The position numbers and the translations under genes are program-made. A stretch of DNA of 64,000 nucleotides, taken from Nostoc sp. CHAB 5824 (GTDB lineage: Bacteria; Cyanobacteriota; Cyanobacteriia; Cyanobacteriales; Nostocaceae). Of this stretch, positions 43,526-51,491 are shown one piece after another. The first letter of the stretch is position 1. Each line of letters opens with the position of its first letter. The notes under the pieces are model-generated. The model was not told where the DNA came from. It made no database searches and saw only the letters and a list, made by a program, of their open reading frames with translations. The DNA is taken from the NCBI RefSeq assembly GCF_020829665.1, contig NZ_JAIVFT010000010.1:62001-126000 (forward strand). Reading direction: 5' to 3'.

Positions 43526-43918
43526 CTACTTAATAGTCACCTTACCGCCAGCTTCTTCGATGCGCTTCTTAGCATCTTCAGCAGCATCCTTAGCAACACC
43601 TTCTTTAACTGCCTTGGGCGCAGCCTCTACTAAGTCTTTCGCTTCTTTTAGACCCAAACCGGTCAATTCCCGGACAATCTTCAGCACGGCAATCTTCTTA
43701 TCAGCTGGGACTGATTCGAGAATCACTTCAAACTCGGTTTGCTCAACAGCTTCTTCAGCAGGAGCAGCAGCAGCACCACCAGGCATCATCATCATGCCGC
43801 CAACGGGTGCAGCAGCACTCACGCCAAAAGCTTCTTCAATTTGCTTGACTAACTCAGAAGCTTCCAGCAAAGAAAGGGTTTTTAGTTGTTCTAAAATTTG
43901 GTCGGTTGCAGCAGACAT
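43526..43918 (-). CDS. rplL: 50S ribosomal protein L7/L12
   Basis: L7/L12 forms the flexible stalk that recruits translation GTPases. The 130 residues have the N-terminal dimerisation helices (LEQLKTLSLLEASELVKQIE), an Ala/Gly/Met-rich hinge (about 36-55, GGMMMMPGGAAAAPAEEAVE) and the C-terminal domain with KIAVLKIVRELTGLGLKEAK. A good ribosome-binding site (AGGAG) precedes the ATG. It is the last gene of the operon. An equally long antisense frame is a by-product of its composition. Confidence 0.97.
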   Translation of the reverse strand: MSAATDQILEQLKTLSLLEASELVKQIEEAFGVSAAAPVGGMMMMPGGAAAAPAEEAVEQTEFEVILESVPADKKIAVLKIVRELTGLGLKEAKDLVEAAPKAVKEGVAKDAAEDAKKRIEEAGGKVTIK

Positions 43919-44042
43919 TGATATAACTCCTGTAATTTTGATTATTTATTAGTCATTGGTCATTAGCTTTTGAACGGCAGTTGCTCCACTTTGGGAGACC
44001 CCGAGACCGCACTGCTTCCTCTTGACTGATGAACCACAAAGT

Positions 44043-44627
44043 CTACTCGGCAGTGGTTTCGGTGCTGCTATCTTGTACAGCAGCAGTTTCGGTGCTACCA
44101 CCATTTTGCTCTTGGTCGGCCACAGCCTGCAAAGCACGAGCCAGTGAACCAGGAACTTCATTGATACCCACAGCAATCTTGGTAGCCAAGGCGTTGATAG
44201 CCCCAGCAATTTGTGCAATGAGTTGTTCCTTAGATGGCAAGTCTCCGAGAGCCTTGACATCGGGTTCTTTGAGTAGACGACCTTCCATAACACCGCCACG
44301 AAGTTCTGTCTTCTTGGTGGCTTTTTGGAAGTCTTGGTAAGCCTTAATTGCTGATGAAAAATCTTCTTTTACCAGTAAAAAGGCGGAAGAACCGTTGAGC
44401 AATTCCGACATGGGCTGCCATTTTTCATCATCTTTAATGGCAATGCCCATTAGGGTGTTCTTCGTCACCTTACAAACAGTGCCACTCGGACGCAGCCGCC
44501 GCCGTAAGTCTGTGATTTCAGCAACTGTTAGCCCCTGGTACTCTATTACCAGTGCCAGACTTGACTCACTCAAAGTTTCTTTGAGGTCAGCTACTATCTC
44601 TTTTTTATTTTCTAGTGTTCTACCCAT
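44043..44627 (-). CDS. rplJ: 50S ribosomal protein L10
   Basis: L10 anchors the L7/L12 stalk to 23S rRNA. The 194-residue protein contains EIVADLKETLSESSLALVIE, YQGLTVAEITDLRRRLRPSG and the C-terminal helix region that binds L7/L12 dimers. An extra Ser/Thr/Glu/Ala-rich tail (about 175-194) makes it longer than the common 165-175. AAGGAGG lies 8 bases before the ATG, an unusually strong site. A hairpin 77 bp upstream may belong to an L10-leader-type autoregulatory region. Confidence 0.96.
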   Translation of the reverse strand: MGRTLENKKEIVADLKETLSESSLALVIEYQGLTVAEITDLRRRLRPSGTVCKVTKNTLMGIAIKDDEKWQPMSELLNGSSAFLLVKEDFSSAIKAYQDFQKATKKTELRGGVMEGRLLKEPDVKALGDLPSKEQLIAQIAGAINALATKIAVGINEVPGSLARALQAVADQEQNGGSTETAAVQDSSTETTAE

Positions 44628-44703
44628 TCCAGTCTCACCTCCTTAAAATAATCGGGGAAGTGCCCTACTTCTACGTTTCTTTTAAACCTGAACCCAAACA
44701 ACA

Positions 44704-44728
44704 AACCCCAGCTAATTTAGCCGGGGTT
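44704..44728 (-). promoter_or_regulatory. Hairpin upstream of rplJ (possible L10 leader or attenuator)
   Basis: AACCCC and GGGGTT pair around an inner GCTAA/TTAGC stem with one mismatch. On the transcribed strand it is followed by TGTTGTTT, a weak T-rich run. It lies in the rplA-rplJ gap, where bacteria often carry an L10-L7/L12-binding leader. Either that or an attenuator after rplA is possible. Confidence 0.45.
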
Positions 44729-44857
44729 GAGTATTAAGACTCTTTACGCCATAGTTATCACACCTTTATGGGTGGTAATTCTGACTATTAGAGTTTTAAC
44801 CTCGGCAGGATATTTAAGCTATTAGCACCTGCTGTCTCCGGCTTTGCCTATTTAATT

Positions 44858-44937
44858 TTGTCATTTGTCATCTGTCATTTGTCTTTTGTTTTTACCTTTA
44901 CAAATGACTAATAACTAATGACCAATAACTAAAAATT
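44858..44937. repeat. Heptad tandem repeat block (STRR-like), rplA-rplJ gap
   Basis: Units like TTTGTCA/TCTGTCA are followed by units like AATGACTA/AATAACTA in inverted sense, ending at the rplA stop codon. It is the same type as at 1874 and 45700. Confidence 0.7.
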
Positions 44938-45649
44938 AACCTGCTTCGCTCAGTTTTAAATCTCGTAGGGCGCTGATATCAACTTTAATCGATGGCCCCA
45001 TTGTAGCTGACACATAAAATGTGCGCCAATAACGACCTTTAGCTCCTGAAGGACGGTTACGATCAATTGTCTCCTGTAATGCCTTCAGGTTCACTAACAA
45101 ATCTTCAGGCGAGAAGGTTGCCTTACCAAACATAACATGGACAATACCAGTTCGATCGGCTCGGAATTCTAATTTACCAGCCTTGAATTCTGCGATCGCA
45201 CTTCCTAAATCAAATGTTACGGTTCCACCTTTGGGCGATGGCATTAAACCACGCGGCCCAAGCAACTTACCCAGCTTTGCCACCTGTGGCATCACATCGG
45301 GTGTAGCAATCAGCTTGTCAAAATCCATTCTACCTTTCTGGATTTCGTCAATCAGTTCTTCTGATCCGACAATATCAGCACCAGCGTTGCTTGCTTCGTT
45401 TACCTTTTCGCCTCTGGCTATCACCGCCACCCGGACGATTTGCCCTGTACCTTTGGGCAATGCCACTGTTGTCCGCAACTGTTGGTCTGTATATTTTGGG
45501 TCAATTCCCAACCGGATATGCGCTTCCGCAGCTTCGGTAAATTTAGCTGTTGCTGTGTCTTTGAGAAGGGCTAAAGCCTCTAAAGGATGATAGTCCTTGT
45601 CTTCTACTTTTGCTTGCAGTCCCTGCAAACGACGCGATACTTTTGGCAT
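44936..45649 (-). CDS. rplA: 50S ribosomal protein L1
   Basis: L1 binds 23S rRNA at the E-site stalk and often represses its own operon. The 237 residues include YHPLEALALLKDTATAKFTE, HIRLGIDPKYTDQQLRTTVA, LPKGTGQ, the L1 signature around MPQVAKLGKLLGPRGLMPSP, and KGGTVTFDLGSAI. The length is normal. AGGAG precedes the ATG. Repeat blocks flank it on both sides (44858-44937 and 45700-45765), an unusual placement inside a ribosomal operon. Confidence 0.97.
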   Translation of the reverse strand: MPKVSRRLQGLQAKVEDKDYHPLEALALLKDTATAKFTEAAEAHIRLGIDPKYTDQQLRTTVALPKGTGQIVRVAVIARGEKVNEASNAGADIVGSEELIDEIQKGRMDFDKLIATPDVMPQVAKLGKLLGPRGLMPSPKGGTVTFDLGSAIAEFKAGKLEFRADRTGIVHVMFGKATFSPEDLLVNLKALQETIDRNRPSGAKGRYWRTFYVSATMGPSIKVDISALRDLKLSEAG

Positions 45650-45699
45650 TTTGTTCTCCTGGGGTAATTCCGAAGCTTTGCCTCTCCCCCGATAATTTT

Positions 45700-45765
45700 T
45701 AGTTATTTGTCCTTTGTCATTTGTCCTTTGTCGCTAGTTTTTTACTAATGACCAATGACTAATGA
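45700..45765. repeat. Heptad tandem repeat block (STRR-like), rplK-rplA gap
   Basis: TTTGTCC/TTTGTCA units and then AATGACCA/ATGACTA units form another fold-back-capable block. It abuts the rplK stop codon. Confidence 0.7.
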
Positions 45766-46191
45766 CTAATCCGTGACTGTTACACCCATATTCTTAGCCG
45801 TTCCTGCTACAATCTTCATTGCCGCGTCTATATCGTTGGCATTAAGATCGGGGAGTTTAGTTTGGGCTATTTCTTGCAATTGGGCTTTGGTAATTGACCC
45901 AACCTTCTTTTTGTTGGGTTCATTCGAGCCTTTTTCAACTTTCGCCGCCTTCCGAATCAGCACTGATGCTGGTGGCGTTTTGAGTACAAATGTAAAACTC
46001 CGGTCTTCAAAAACCGAAATTTCTACAGGTATCACCATTCCAGCTTGGTCTGCTGTTTTGGCGTTGTACTCTTTGCAGAACATCATAATGTTAACGCCAT
46101 GTTGACCCAAGGCGGGCCCTACTGGCGGTGCTGGGTTGGCTTTTCCAGCATTCAGGGCCAGTTTAATGACCGCCACTACTTTCTTCGCCAT
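45766..46191 (-). CDS. rplK: 50S ribosomal protein L11
   Basis: L11 is part of the GTPase-associated centre of the large subunit and is needed for the stringent response. The 141 residues contain VIKLALNAGKANPAPPVGPA, LGQHGVNIMMFCKEYNAKT, FTFVLKTPPASVLIRKAA and the C-terminal rRNA-binding LPDLNANDIDAAMKIVAGTA. It lies 6 bp after nusG. The following rplA is 116 bp away because of a repeat block. Confidence 0.97.
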   Translation of the reverse strand: MAKKVVAVIKLALNAGKANPAPPVGPALGQHGVNIMMFCKEYNAKTADQAGMVIPVEISVFEDRSFTFVLKTPPASVLIRKAAKVEKGSNEPNKKKVGSITKAQLQEIAQTKLPDLNANDIDAAMKIVAGTAKNMGVTVTD

Positions 46192-46197
46192 TTGTAT

Positions 46198-46839
46198 TTA
46201 ACTCTGTTTCTCTACCTGATTAAATTCCAATTCTACTGGTGTATCCCTGCCGAAAATTGAGAGCAAGGCTTTAAGTTTACTCCGTTCTGGAGAGACTTCA
46301 ATTACTTCGCCTTCAAAATCTTTAAATGGGCCAGAAAGCACCATTATCTTATCACCAGTAGCCATGTCAATTTTGACAACAGCTTCCTGTTCGCTGGTTT
46401 GTTTGAATATGCGTTCTACTTCTGATGAACTCAGTGGTATGGGGTTAACATGACCGCGACCCTTACTGCTACCACGTTTTTGTTCTGAACCGACAAAATT
46501 AATTACATGGGAGGTATTTCGTACCACCTGCCAGGTATCATCATCCATCATCATCCGTACCAGCACATAGCCAGGGAAAACCTTTTCTTCTGTATGCTGA
46601 CGACTGCCATCTTTGCGGATTTTCACCGCTGGCGTTTGCGGAATTTCTACCTGAACAATTTTGTCAGCTACATCAAAAGTTTGAATGCGTTGCTCTAAGT
46701 TAGTCTTTACACGCTTTTCACAGCCTGAGGCTACTTGCACTGCATACCAGCGTGCTTCTTTTGACGCTGCTTCTGCTGTTTCTGCTGTTTCCTCCGACTG
46801 CAACGTTGAGTTGCGAGGTTCGTCTGTTGCAAAAGTCAT
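46198..46839 (-). CDS. nusG: Transcription termination/antitermination factor NusG
   Basis: NusG binds RNA polymerase and links it to Rho or the ribosome. From ATG 46839 the product is 213 residues. An acidic N-terminal extension (about 1-30, rich in E, T and A) comes first, then the NGN domain (RWYAVQVASGCEKRVKTNLE, VFPGYVLVRMMMDDDTWQVV). The KOW domain (GDKIMVLSGPFKDFEGEVIE) is at the C-terminus. The start shares its A with the secE stop (TGATG), so the two are coupled; an upstream start in secE is not preferred. Confidence 0.95.
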   Translation of the reverse strand: MTFATDEPRNSTLQSEETAETAEAASKEARWYAVQVASGCEKRVKTNLEQRIQTFDVADKIVQVEIPQTPAVKIRKDGSRQHTEEKVFPGYVLVRMMMDDDTWQVVRNTSHVINFVGSEQKRGSSKGRGHVNPIPLSSSEVERIFKQTSEQEAVVKIDMATGDKIMVLSGPFKDFEGEVIEVSPERSKLKALLSIFGRDTPVELEFNQVEKQS

Positions 46840-47060
46840 CAGAACACCTGTTTTGCTGCCCAACTAAACAATCCATCGACCAAGTATATCAAAGATGCGG
46901 AGAGTGCCACCATTAACAACACAGCGGCAGATTCGCTCACTATCTGTTTTCGACTGGGCCAAACTACTTTTTCAAGTTCTTCTTTGGTTCCCTGTATAAA
47001 GTTACCAAAGCTAAACCCATTTGTCGTTTCTGGCAATTCTGCTTCACTTTTTTTGGCCAC
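46839..47060 (-). CDS. secE: Preprotein translocase subunit SecE
   Basis: SecE clamps the SecY channel. The 73-residue product has a polar N-terminus (AKKSEAELPETTNGFSF), the conserved amphipathic EELEKVVWPSRKQIV, and a single membrane helix (SAAVLLMVALSASLIYLVDG), as in other cyanobacteria. I chose GTG 47060, preceded by GGGGG and AAGGG. A GTG at 47084 has no such site and adds eight atypical residues. It is the first protein gene of the secE-to-rplL operon, and tRNA-Trp lies 178 bp upstream. Confidence 0.92.
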   Translation of the reverse strand: MAKKSEAELPETTNGFSFGNFIQGTKEELEKVVWPSRKQIVSESAAVLLMVALSASLIYLVDGLFSWAAKQVF

Positions 47061-47238
47061 GACCCTTAATCCCCCGTTTATCACTCAATTTTGGTCATCC
47101 AGGTTTGTAGTTTCGACTTTATTTCGCTTACTGAAAGCAAAACAACTACAAATACAATAAGTTTACCCGAAATTATTATCGCTGACTGCTAATATAGCAG
47201 TTGCGTAATTATTTCGGGCTTTGTTTTTTGCTCTTGAG

Positions 47239-47311
47239 CGCGCCCTGGAGGACTTGAACCCCCGACATCAGGTTTTGGAGACCTGCGTTCTACCAACTGA
47301 ACTAAGAGCGC
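47239..47311 (-). tRNA. tRNA-Trp (anticodon CCA)
   Basis: On the minus strand the acceptor GCGCTCT pairs with AGGGCGC, with one U-G pair and discriminator G73 as in bacterial tRNA-Trp. The D arm is GTTC/GAAC. The anticodon stem CAGGT/ACCTG encloses loop CTCCAAA with anticodon CCA, and the T arm is GGGGG/CCTCC with TTCAAGT. CCA is not encoded. Its place just before secE is the usual cyanobacterial arrangement. Confidence 0.96.
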
Positions 47312-47456
47312 ACAAGCTGTTTTTGATTCAGTCATTGCGCTGAACTAAATTCCAGTTTAACGCAATACGCGATTTTTATCATACCTCAATTTCGTCGAGA
47401 AAACAAATCAGCGGCAGATGCCGCTTCAGATTTCTCCCATACTATTGAAGGACGAA

Positions 47457-47819
47457 TCACAAAGGGCGGTCAAACCGTTGCTTGATCCGGGTTGCCTTAC
47501 CTACGCGATCGCGGAGATAATACAGTTTAGCACGGCGTACCTTACCACGACGTAATACCTTGATGCTGTCAATCCGGGGAGAATGCAACAGAAATACCCG
47601 CTCAACGCCCACACCTTGAAAAACCTTACGGACTGTAATGGTTTCGTTGATGCCACCGTTGCGCTTGGCAATCACTACTCCCTCATAGGGTTGTACGCGG
47701 TATTTATCGCCTTCCTTGATTTTCACTCCTACTTTTACTGTGTCGCCCACATAAATGTCGGGCAGATTCGATTTTAACTGTTCCGCTTCAATCGAGCGGA
47801 TAATCTCTTGAGCGCTCAT
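47457..47819 (-). CDS. rplS: 50S ribosomal protein L19
   Basis: L19 sits at the subunit interface. The 120 residues include LPDIYVGDTVKVGVKIKEGD, YRVQPYEGVVIAKRNGGINE, TITVRKVFQGVGVERVFLLH, SPRIDSIKVLRRGKVRRAKL and YYLRDRVGKATRIKQ, all conserved. The length is normal. It is upstream of tRNA-Trp and secE on the same strand, with about 145 bp between it and the tRNA. It is divergent from the GT2 gene at 47974. Confidence 0.97.
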   Translation of the reverse strand: MSAQEIIRSIEAEQLKSNLPDIYVGDTVKVGVKIKEGDKYRVQPYEGVVIAKRNGGINETITVRKVFQGVGVERVFLLHSPRIDSIKVLRRGKVRRAKLYYLRDRVGKATRIKQRFDRPL

Positions 47820-47973
47820 AGTCTTTGGTGTCTGCTTAAAAAAATCTCACAATCATCAATCATAAATCGATAATCCTATTTCAGTCTACTTGTTGGGATT
47901 GATAATTTTACTGATACAACAGTCTAAAGTTCAAAGCTATATTGCAGAATGCTGTCACACATGGGTGAAATTT

Positions 47974-48918
47974 ATGAAATTTAGCGTCGTTATCAGTACC
48001 TATAATCGCTTAAACTTGCTGCAAAGAGCAATTGACTCGGCTCGTAACCAAACAATCGAGTGCGAGGTGGTTGTTGCCGATGATTGTTCATCTGATGATA
48101 CCCAAACCTATATCAAAAGTTTAGGGGACAAGGTTGTTTACCATCGTAACGAAGTGAACCTTGGCCATGCAGCAACGGTAAATGCTGGAGTTGCCAAAGC
48201 TAGCGGCGACTGGATTAAGTTTTTAGATGATGACGACTATTTAGCTCCCAACTGCATAGAAGAGATGATTAAGGCGATCGCACTTCGTCCCGATGCTGTA
48301 ATCTGCTCTTGTGTGGCGGCTCAGGTGGATGGTAATGAAGTTGAACTTAGTCGCACCCCGCAAGTTGGCCCCGGTTTAGCTTTTTATGTCCCACAAGCCG
48401 ATATTCACTACGGTATGCTCTTAGAGCTTGTACCATTTGGCACGCCTGTACAAGTAGCTTCCCGACGTGATGCTTTTCTAAAAACTCGTGGTTGGGACTC
48501 CACACTCGATGCTAACTGTGATGATATCGATTCCTGGATTCGGATTGCCCAGTTTGGCGATGCTATATTCCTTAATCAGTGTCTTGCTTACCGCACTGTC
48601 TGGCCAGGTGCTTATAATCAAAAGTTTTCTTTGTCTAGACGGTTGGCTACAAACATTTTGATGAAGGAGAAAATTTACGCCTTGGTGGATGAGCAACATC
48701 GCTCAAAAATTCCTCATTTTCAGGATATAAAAAATTACCTAAAACTTCATTGGATTTTAGTAGCACTGAAGCAAAAAAATCTCAAGAGTTTCCTTTCAAT
48801 GATAGATGCGTCTATACTTTATCCTCAGTCTTGGAAGTTTTTGTTAACTGCTGCCTCATCACGCCGCTCTCAGGGAAACAATTCTCAGGTTCGCAAACTT
48901 GTGTTAATTGAGTCGTAA
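47974..48918 (+). CDS. GT2 family glycosyltransferase
   Basis: The 314-residue enzyme is a classic single-domain GT2: KFSVVISTYNRLNLLQRAID, VVVADDCSSDDTQTYI, GHAATVNAGVAKASGDWIKF and the DXD-like FLDDDDYLAPNC. It has no membrane segment and lacks the extra C-terminal domain of the three GT2 enzymes at 16-20 kb. I chose ATG 47974 (MKFSVV); an upstream in-frame TTG at 47890 adds 28 poorly conserved residues. It is separated by 473 bp from a GT4 gene. The two may belong to the same surface-glycan pathway. Confidence 0.88.
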   Translation: MKFSVVISTYNRLNLLQRAIDSARNQTIECEVVVADDCSSDDTQTYIKSLGDKVVYHRNEVNLGHAATVNAGVAKASGDWIKFLDDDDYLAPNCIEEMIKAIALRPDAVICSCVAAQVDGNEVELSRTPQVGPGLAFYVPQADIHYGMLLELVPFGTPVQVASRRDAFLKTRGWDSTLDANCDDIDSWIRIAQFGDAIFLNQCLAYRTVWPGAYNQKFSLSRRLATNILMKEKIYALVDEQHRSKIPHFQDIKNYLKLHWILVALKQKNLKSFLSMIDASILYPQSWKFLLTAASSRRSQGNNSQVRKLVLIES

Positions 48919-49391
48919 TTATGATGTCTGGGGAAATACCTAGAATAAAAGCGCCAGTCGCCAGAATTCAGAATTTAATTCTGTGCGACTGATGGATTTC
49001 GGCGTGAGCGCTGACTCGAATAGCGCTAGACGAGGACGTTACTACCAACTACCAGATTTGTTGCAGCGAAATTATTCAAAGTCGTTAAAGTGAAAGTGGA
49101 AGAACCAATACCATTACTTTTTTATCATCTAGCAAGTTACTATTCTTTACAAAGACAGAAGTTTTGGTGTTAATAACAATTTGAAAAATTTTGGAGTTTT
49201 ACCCCGATTTATCGAGTCATTACTGAATAAGTCTTTAAGCTAGGTAACTGGTTAGAAGCGCTCTTAGTAAGTAGGAAGTAGTGAATTTTATGCATTACTG
49301 ACTACTTTTTAGTTGTTGCTGAAGACCTCAATAATTATGTTGATTTACAGCCAGTTACTTATCTTTATTTTTTATACATATCTCAAAGATT
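48919..49391. other. Intergenic region between two glycosyltransferase genes
   Basis: These 473 bp show a small hairpin (CAGAATTTAATTCTG near 48968) in a CGCCAGTCGCCAGAATTCAG-type context. There is otherwise no gene, RNA or clear operator. Confidence 0.45.
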
Positions 49392-50459
49392 ATGCGAATC
49401 ATCCATATTTTGAACCACGTTCAAGAAATAGGTAACGGTATTGTGAATGTGGCTGTGGATCTGGCTTGTTTACAGGCTAAATCTGGTTATGAGGTAGCGG
49501 TTATTTCTGCTGGTGGTGAATATGAGAAATTACTAAATATATGTGGTGTCAAACACTACCAACTAAACCAAACCAGGAAACCGATAAGTCTTATTAAAGC
49601 AGCTGTGCGTTACCTGGCGATCGCAGCAGAATTTCAGCCAGATATCGTTCATGCACATATGATGACGGGAGTCATTTTAGCACGCATTTTTAAAGGGCAT
49701 AAATATGCTTTAGTTTCCACAGTACACAACGAATTTCAGCGTTCTAGTCTATTGATGGGTTTAGCAGACAGAGTAATTGCTGTCAGTAAGGCTGTGCGAG
49801 ATTCTATGGCAAAGCGTGGTATTTCAGAAAACAAGCTGCGGGTAGTATGTAATGGGACTTTAGGCAGCCCCCGCACCCAGCAAATACAAGATTATCAACC
49901 TTTACCATTACAACGTCCAGCGATCGCTACCGTAGCCGGCATGTATCAACGCAAGGGAATCGCTGAGTTAATTGCTGCCTTTGAACAAATTGCCTCAGAT
50001 TTTCCCCAAGCGCATCTTTATTTGGTAGGAAATGGCCCTGATAAACAGCTATTTGAGGCACAGGCACAAGCAACTTCTGTAAAAGAACGCATTCATTTTG
50101 AAGGCTTCCAGCCATCACCTCAACGCTATCTGATATCTTGTGACATATTTGTGCTGGCTTCTCACCGCGATCCTTGCCCCCTAGTACTTTCGGAAGCTAG
50201 GGAAGCTGGAAATGCGATCGTTGGTACTCAAGTAGACGGGATTCCTCAAGCTTTGGACAATGGCCAAGCAGGATTTTTAGTGCCAGCAAAAGATAGTAAT
50301 GCTTTGGCTGGAGTTTTAGTGCAATTACTGAGTAATGCCGATATGCTGCATGAGTGGAAACAGCGGGCAAATCAAAACCTACAACGGCTGAGTGTTGCCC
50401 GCGTTCATCAGGAAACACTCGCAGTCTATCGTGAATTAATTACAAAGGAAGGGCATTAA
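49392..50459 (+). CDS. GT4 family glycosyltransferase
   Basis: The 355-residue GT-B enzyme has the acceptor-domain start MRIIHILNHVQEIGNGIVNV, DIVHAHMMTGVILARIF, the donor-domain TVAGMYQRKGIAELIAAFEQ, HLYLVGNGPDKQ and the retaining-transferase motif DPCPLVLSEAREAGNAIVGT (EX7E-like). It most resembles capsule or lipopolysaccharide transferases. Its stop overlaps the end of the convergent PEP-CTERM gene by 4 bp. Sugar specificity is unknown. Confidence 0.9.
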   Translation: MRIIHILNHVQEIGNGIVNVAVDLACLQAKSGYEVAVISAGGEYEKLLNICGVKHYQLNQTRKPISLIKAAVRYLAIAAEFQPDIVHAHMMTGVILARIFKGHKYALVSTVHNEFQRSSLLMGLADRVIAVSKAVRDSMAKRGISENKLRVVCNGTLGSPRTQQIQDYQPLPLQRPAIATVAGMYQRKGIAELIAAFEQIASDFPQAHLYLVGNGPDKQLFEAQAQATSVKERIHFEGFQPSPQRYLISCDIFVLASHRDPCPLVLSEAREAGNAIVGTQVDGIPQALDNGQAGFLVPAKDSNALAGVLVQLLSNADMLHEWKQRANQNLQRLSVARVHQETLAVYRELITKEGH

Positions 50460-51115
50460 GAGGGTAGCGATCGCTTTAATTTTAAAGCTACACCTAAAGC
50501 GCCAAAGACTAGTACACCTAAAACATTAGTTGATTCAGGAACAGCAGTGTAATAGCTAGCCACTCTGACAGGCCCATCTTTATCCTCTTGCTCTGCTGGC
50601 ACTGGTGGAACGATTCCAGCACCTGGCGCTACATTGGGGTTGGTAGCAAATGGATTGTAAAACAGGGTTCCGTTTGGGATTACGCCACCACTAAAAGTAA
50701 TGATGTTATCTTTGATGGTAACGTCTGTAAAAATATTCTTTAGATCGGGGTTATTAGAGTAACCAATCTTCCCATCTCCATTAACATCTCCCCATTGCAC
50801 CTGCTCATTATCAAATACGGGACTAGAATCTGGATTGGTATAAGAAAGCGTTTTTAAATCAAAAACCAAGCTTTCTATATCGTACCCAGTGTTATTTAAA
50901 AAGTTATTAGCTACATCTGGTACACCATATTCTATTACTTGCCCTGGTTGAAAGTCGGTAAGAATTCTTGGTTTTTTCGTGTCAAGTATGTCTTGATTTT
51001 GAGTTGTCACGATGGGTTCTACCAAGATGAAGGCTCTCGCTGGTGTCAAAGACAAAAAACTAATTCCTGCTGCTCCTAGAACAGATAAGGCTATTTTGGT
51101 TGGTATTGTAGTCAT
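50456..51115 (-). CDS. PEP-CTERM-sorted secreted protein with calcium-loop-like motif
   Basis: The 219-residue protein has a signal peptide (TKIALSVLGAAGISFLSLTP then ARA). Its extracellular part contains a dockerin/EF-hand-like loop, WGDVNGDGKIGYSNN. The C-terminal sorting signal is VPESTNVLGVLVFGALGVAL followed by KLKR, matching the PEP-CTERM pattern handled by exosortase. Such proteins are usually linked to exopolysaccharide. I chose ATG 51115, preceded by AGAGGA; the longer frame upstream is not needed. It converges with the GT4 gene with a 4-bp overlap. Confidence 0.82.
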   Translation of the reverse strand: MTTIPTKIALSVLGAAGISFLSLTPARAFILVEPIVTTQNQDILDTKKPRILTDFQPGQVIEYGVPDVANNFLNNTGYDIESLVFDLKTLSYTNPDSSPVFDNEQVQWGDVNGDGKIGYSNNPDLKNIFTDVTIKDNIITFSGGVIPNGTLFYNPFATNPNVAPGAGIVPPVPAEQEDKDGPVRVASYYTAVPESTNVLGVLVFGALGVALKLKRSLPS

Positions 51116-51395
51116 ATTTCTGTCCTCTTTATATTGATTGAGAGAATGCCATACCGCGTGGGTTAAATCAAACAGCAAAAACTCATTTTTCAAATGCTAT
51201 CTACCTGCTAGATAAATAGCTGTTAATGTGTGCCTGCTCAGTGAGTTTATATCAACTCATAGGTTGATTTATAAAGCAATTCTTGTAGTGCTTTATCATG
51301 ATAACTAGTAATTTCACGCAATCTTTATAAAAAATCTAAATTACAAGTTATGCGTTGACAGATTAGACAATATGTGAATTTGAAAAAAACTGAGT

Positions 51396-51441
51396 TTAAC
51401 GCGATCTACCAACAAGTTTTTTCGTTGGTAAATCACGTTAA
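51396..51441 (-). terminator. Long hairpin after the RND transporter gene, possible terminator
   Basis: An 18-bp stem with two mismatches (TTAACGcGATcTACCAAC against GTTGGTAaATCaCGTTAA) has a 10-base loop. On the minus strand it is followed by CTCAG and seven T, 50 bp after the RND stop codon. It may terminate the efflux operon, or it may be a repeat. Confidence 0.45.
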
Positions 51442-51491
51442 TTTTAATTCCGGCGTGCAGCGTGTTGAAAAATTTAATCCCTCTCAGGGAT

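Noticed and set aside
43560..43952. 130-codon open frame antisense to rplL
   Set aside because: It mirrors the Ala/Glu/Lys-rich rplL gene exactly, has no ribosome-binding site or family likeness, and is explained by codon bias of L7/L12.
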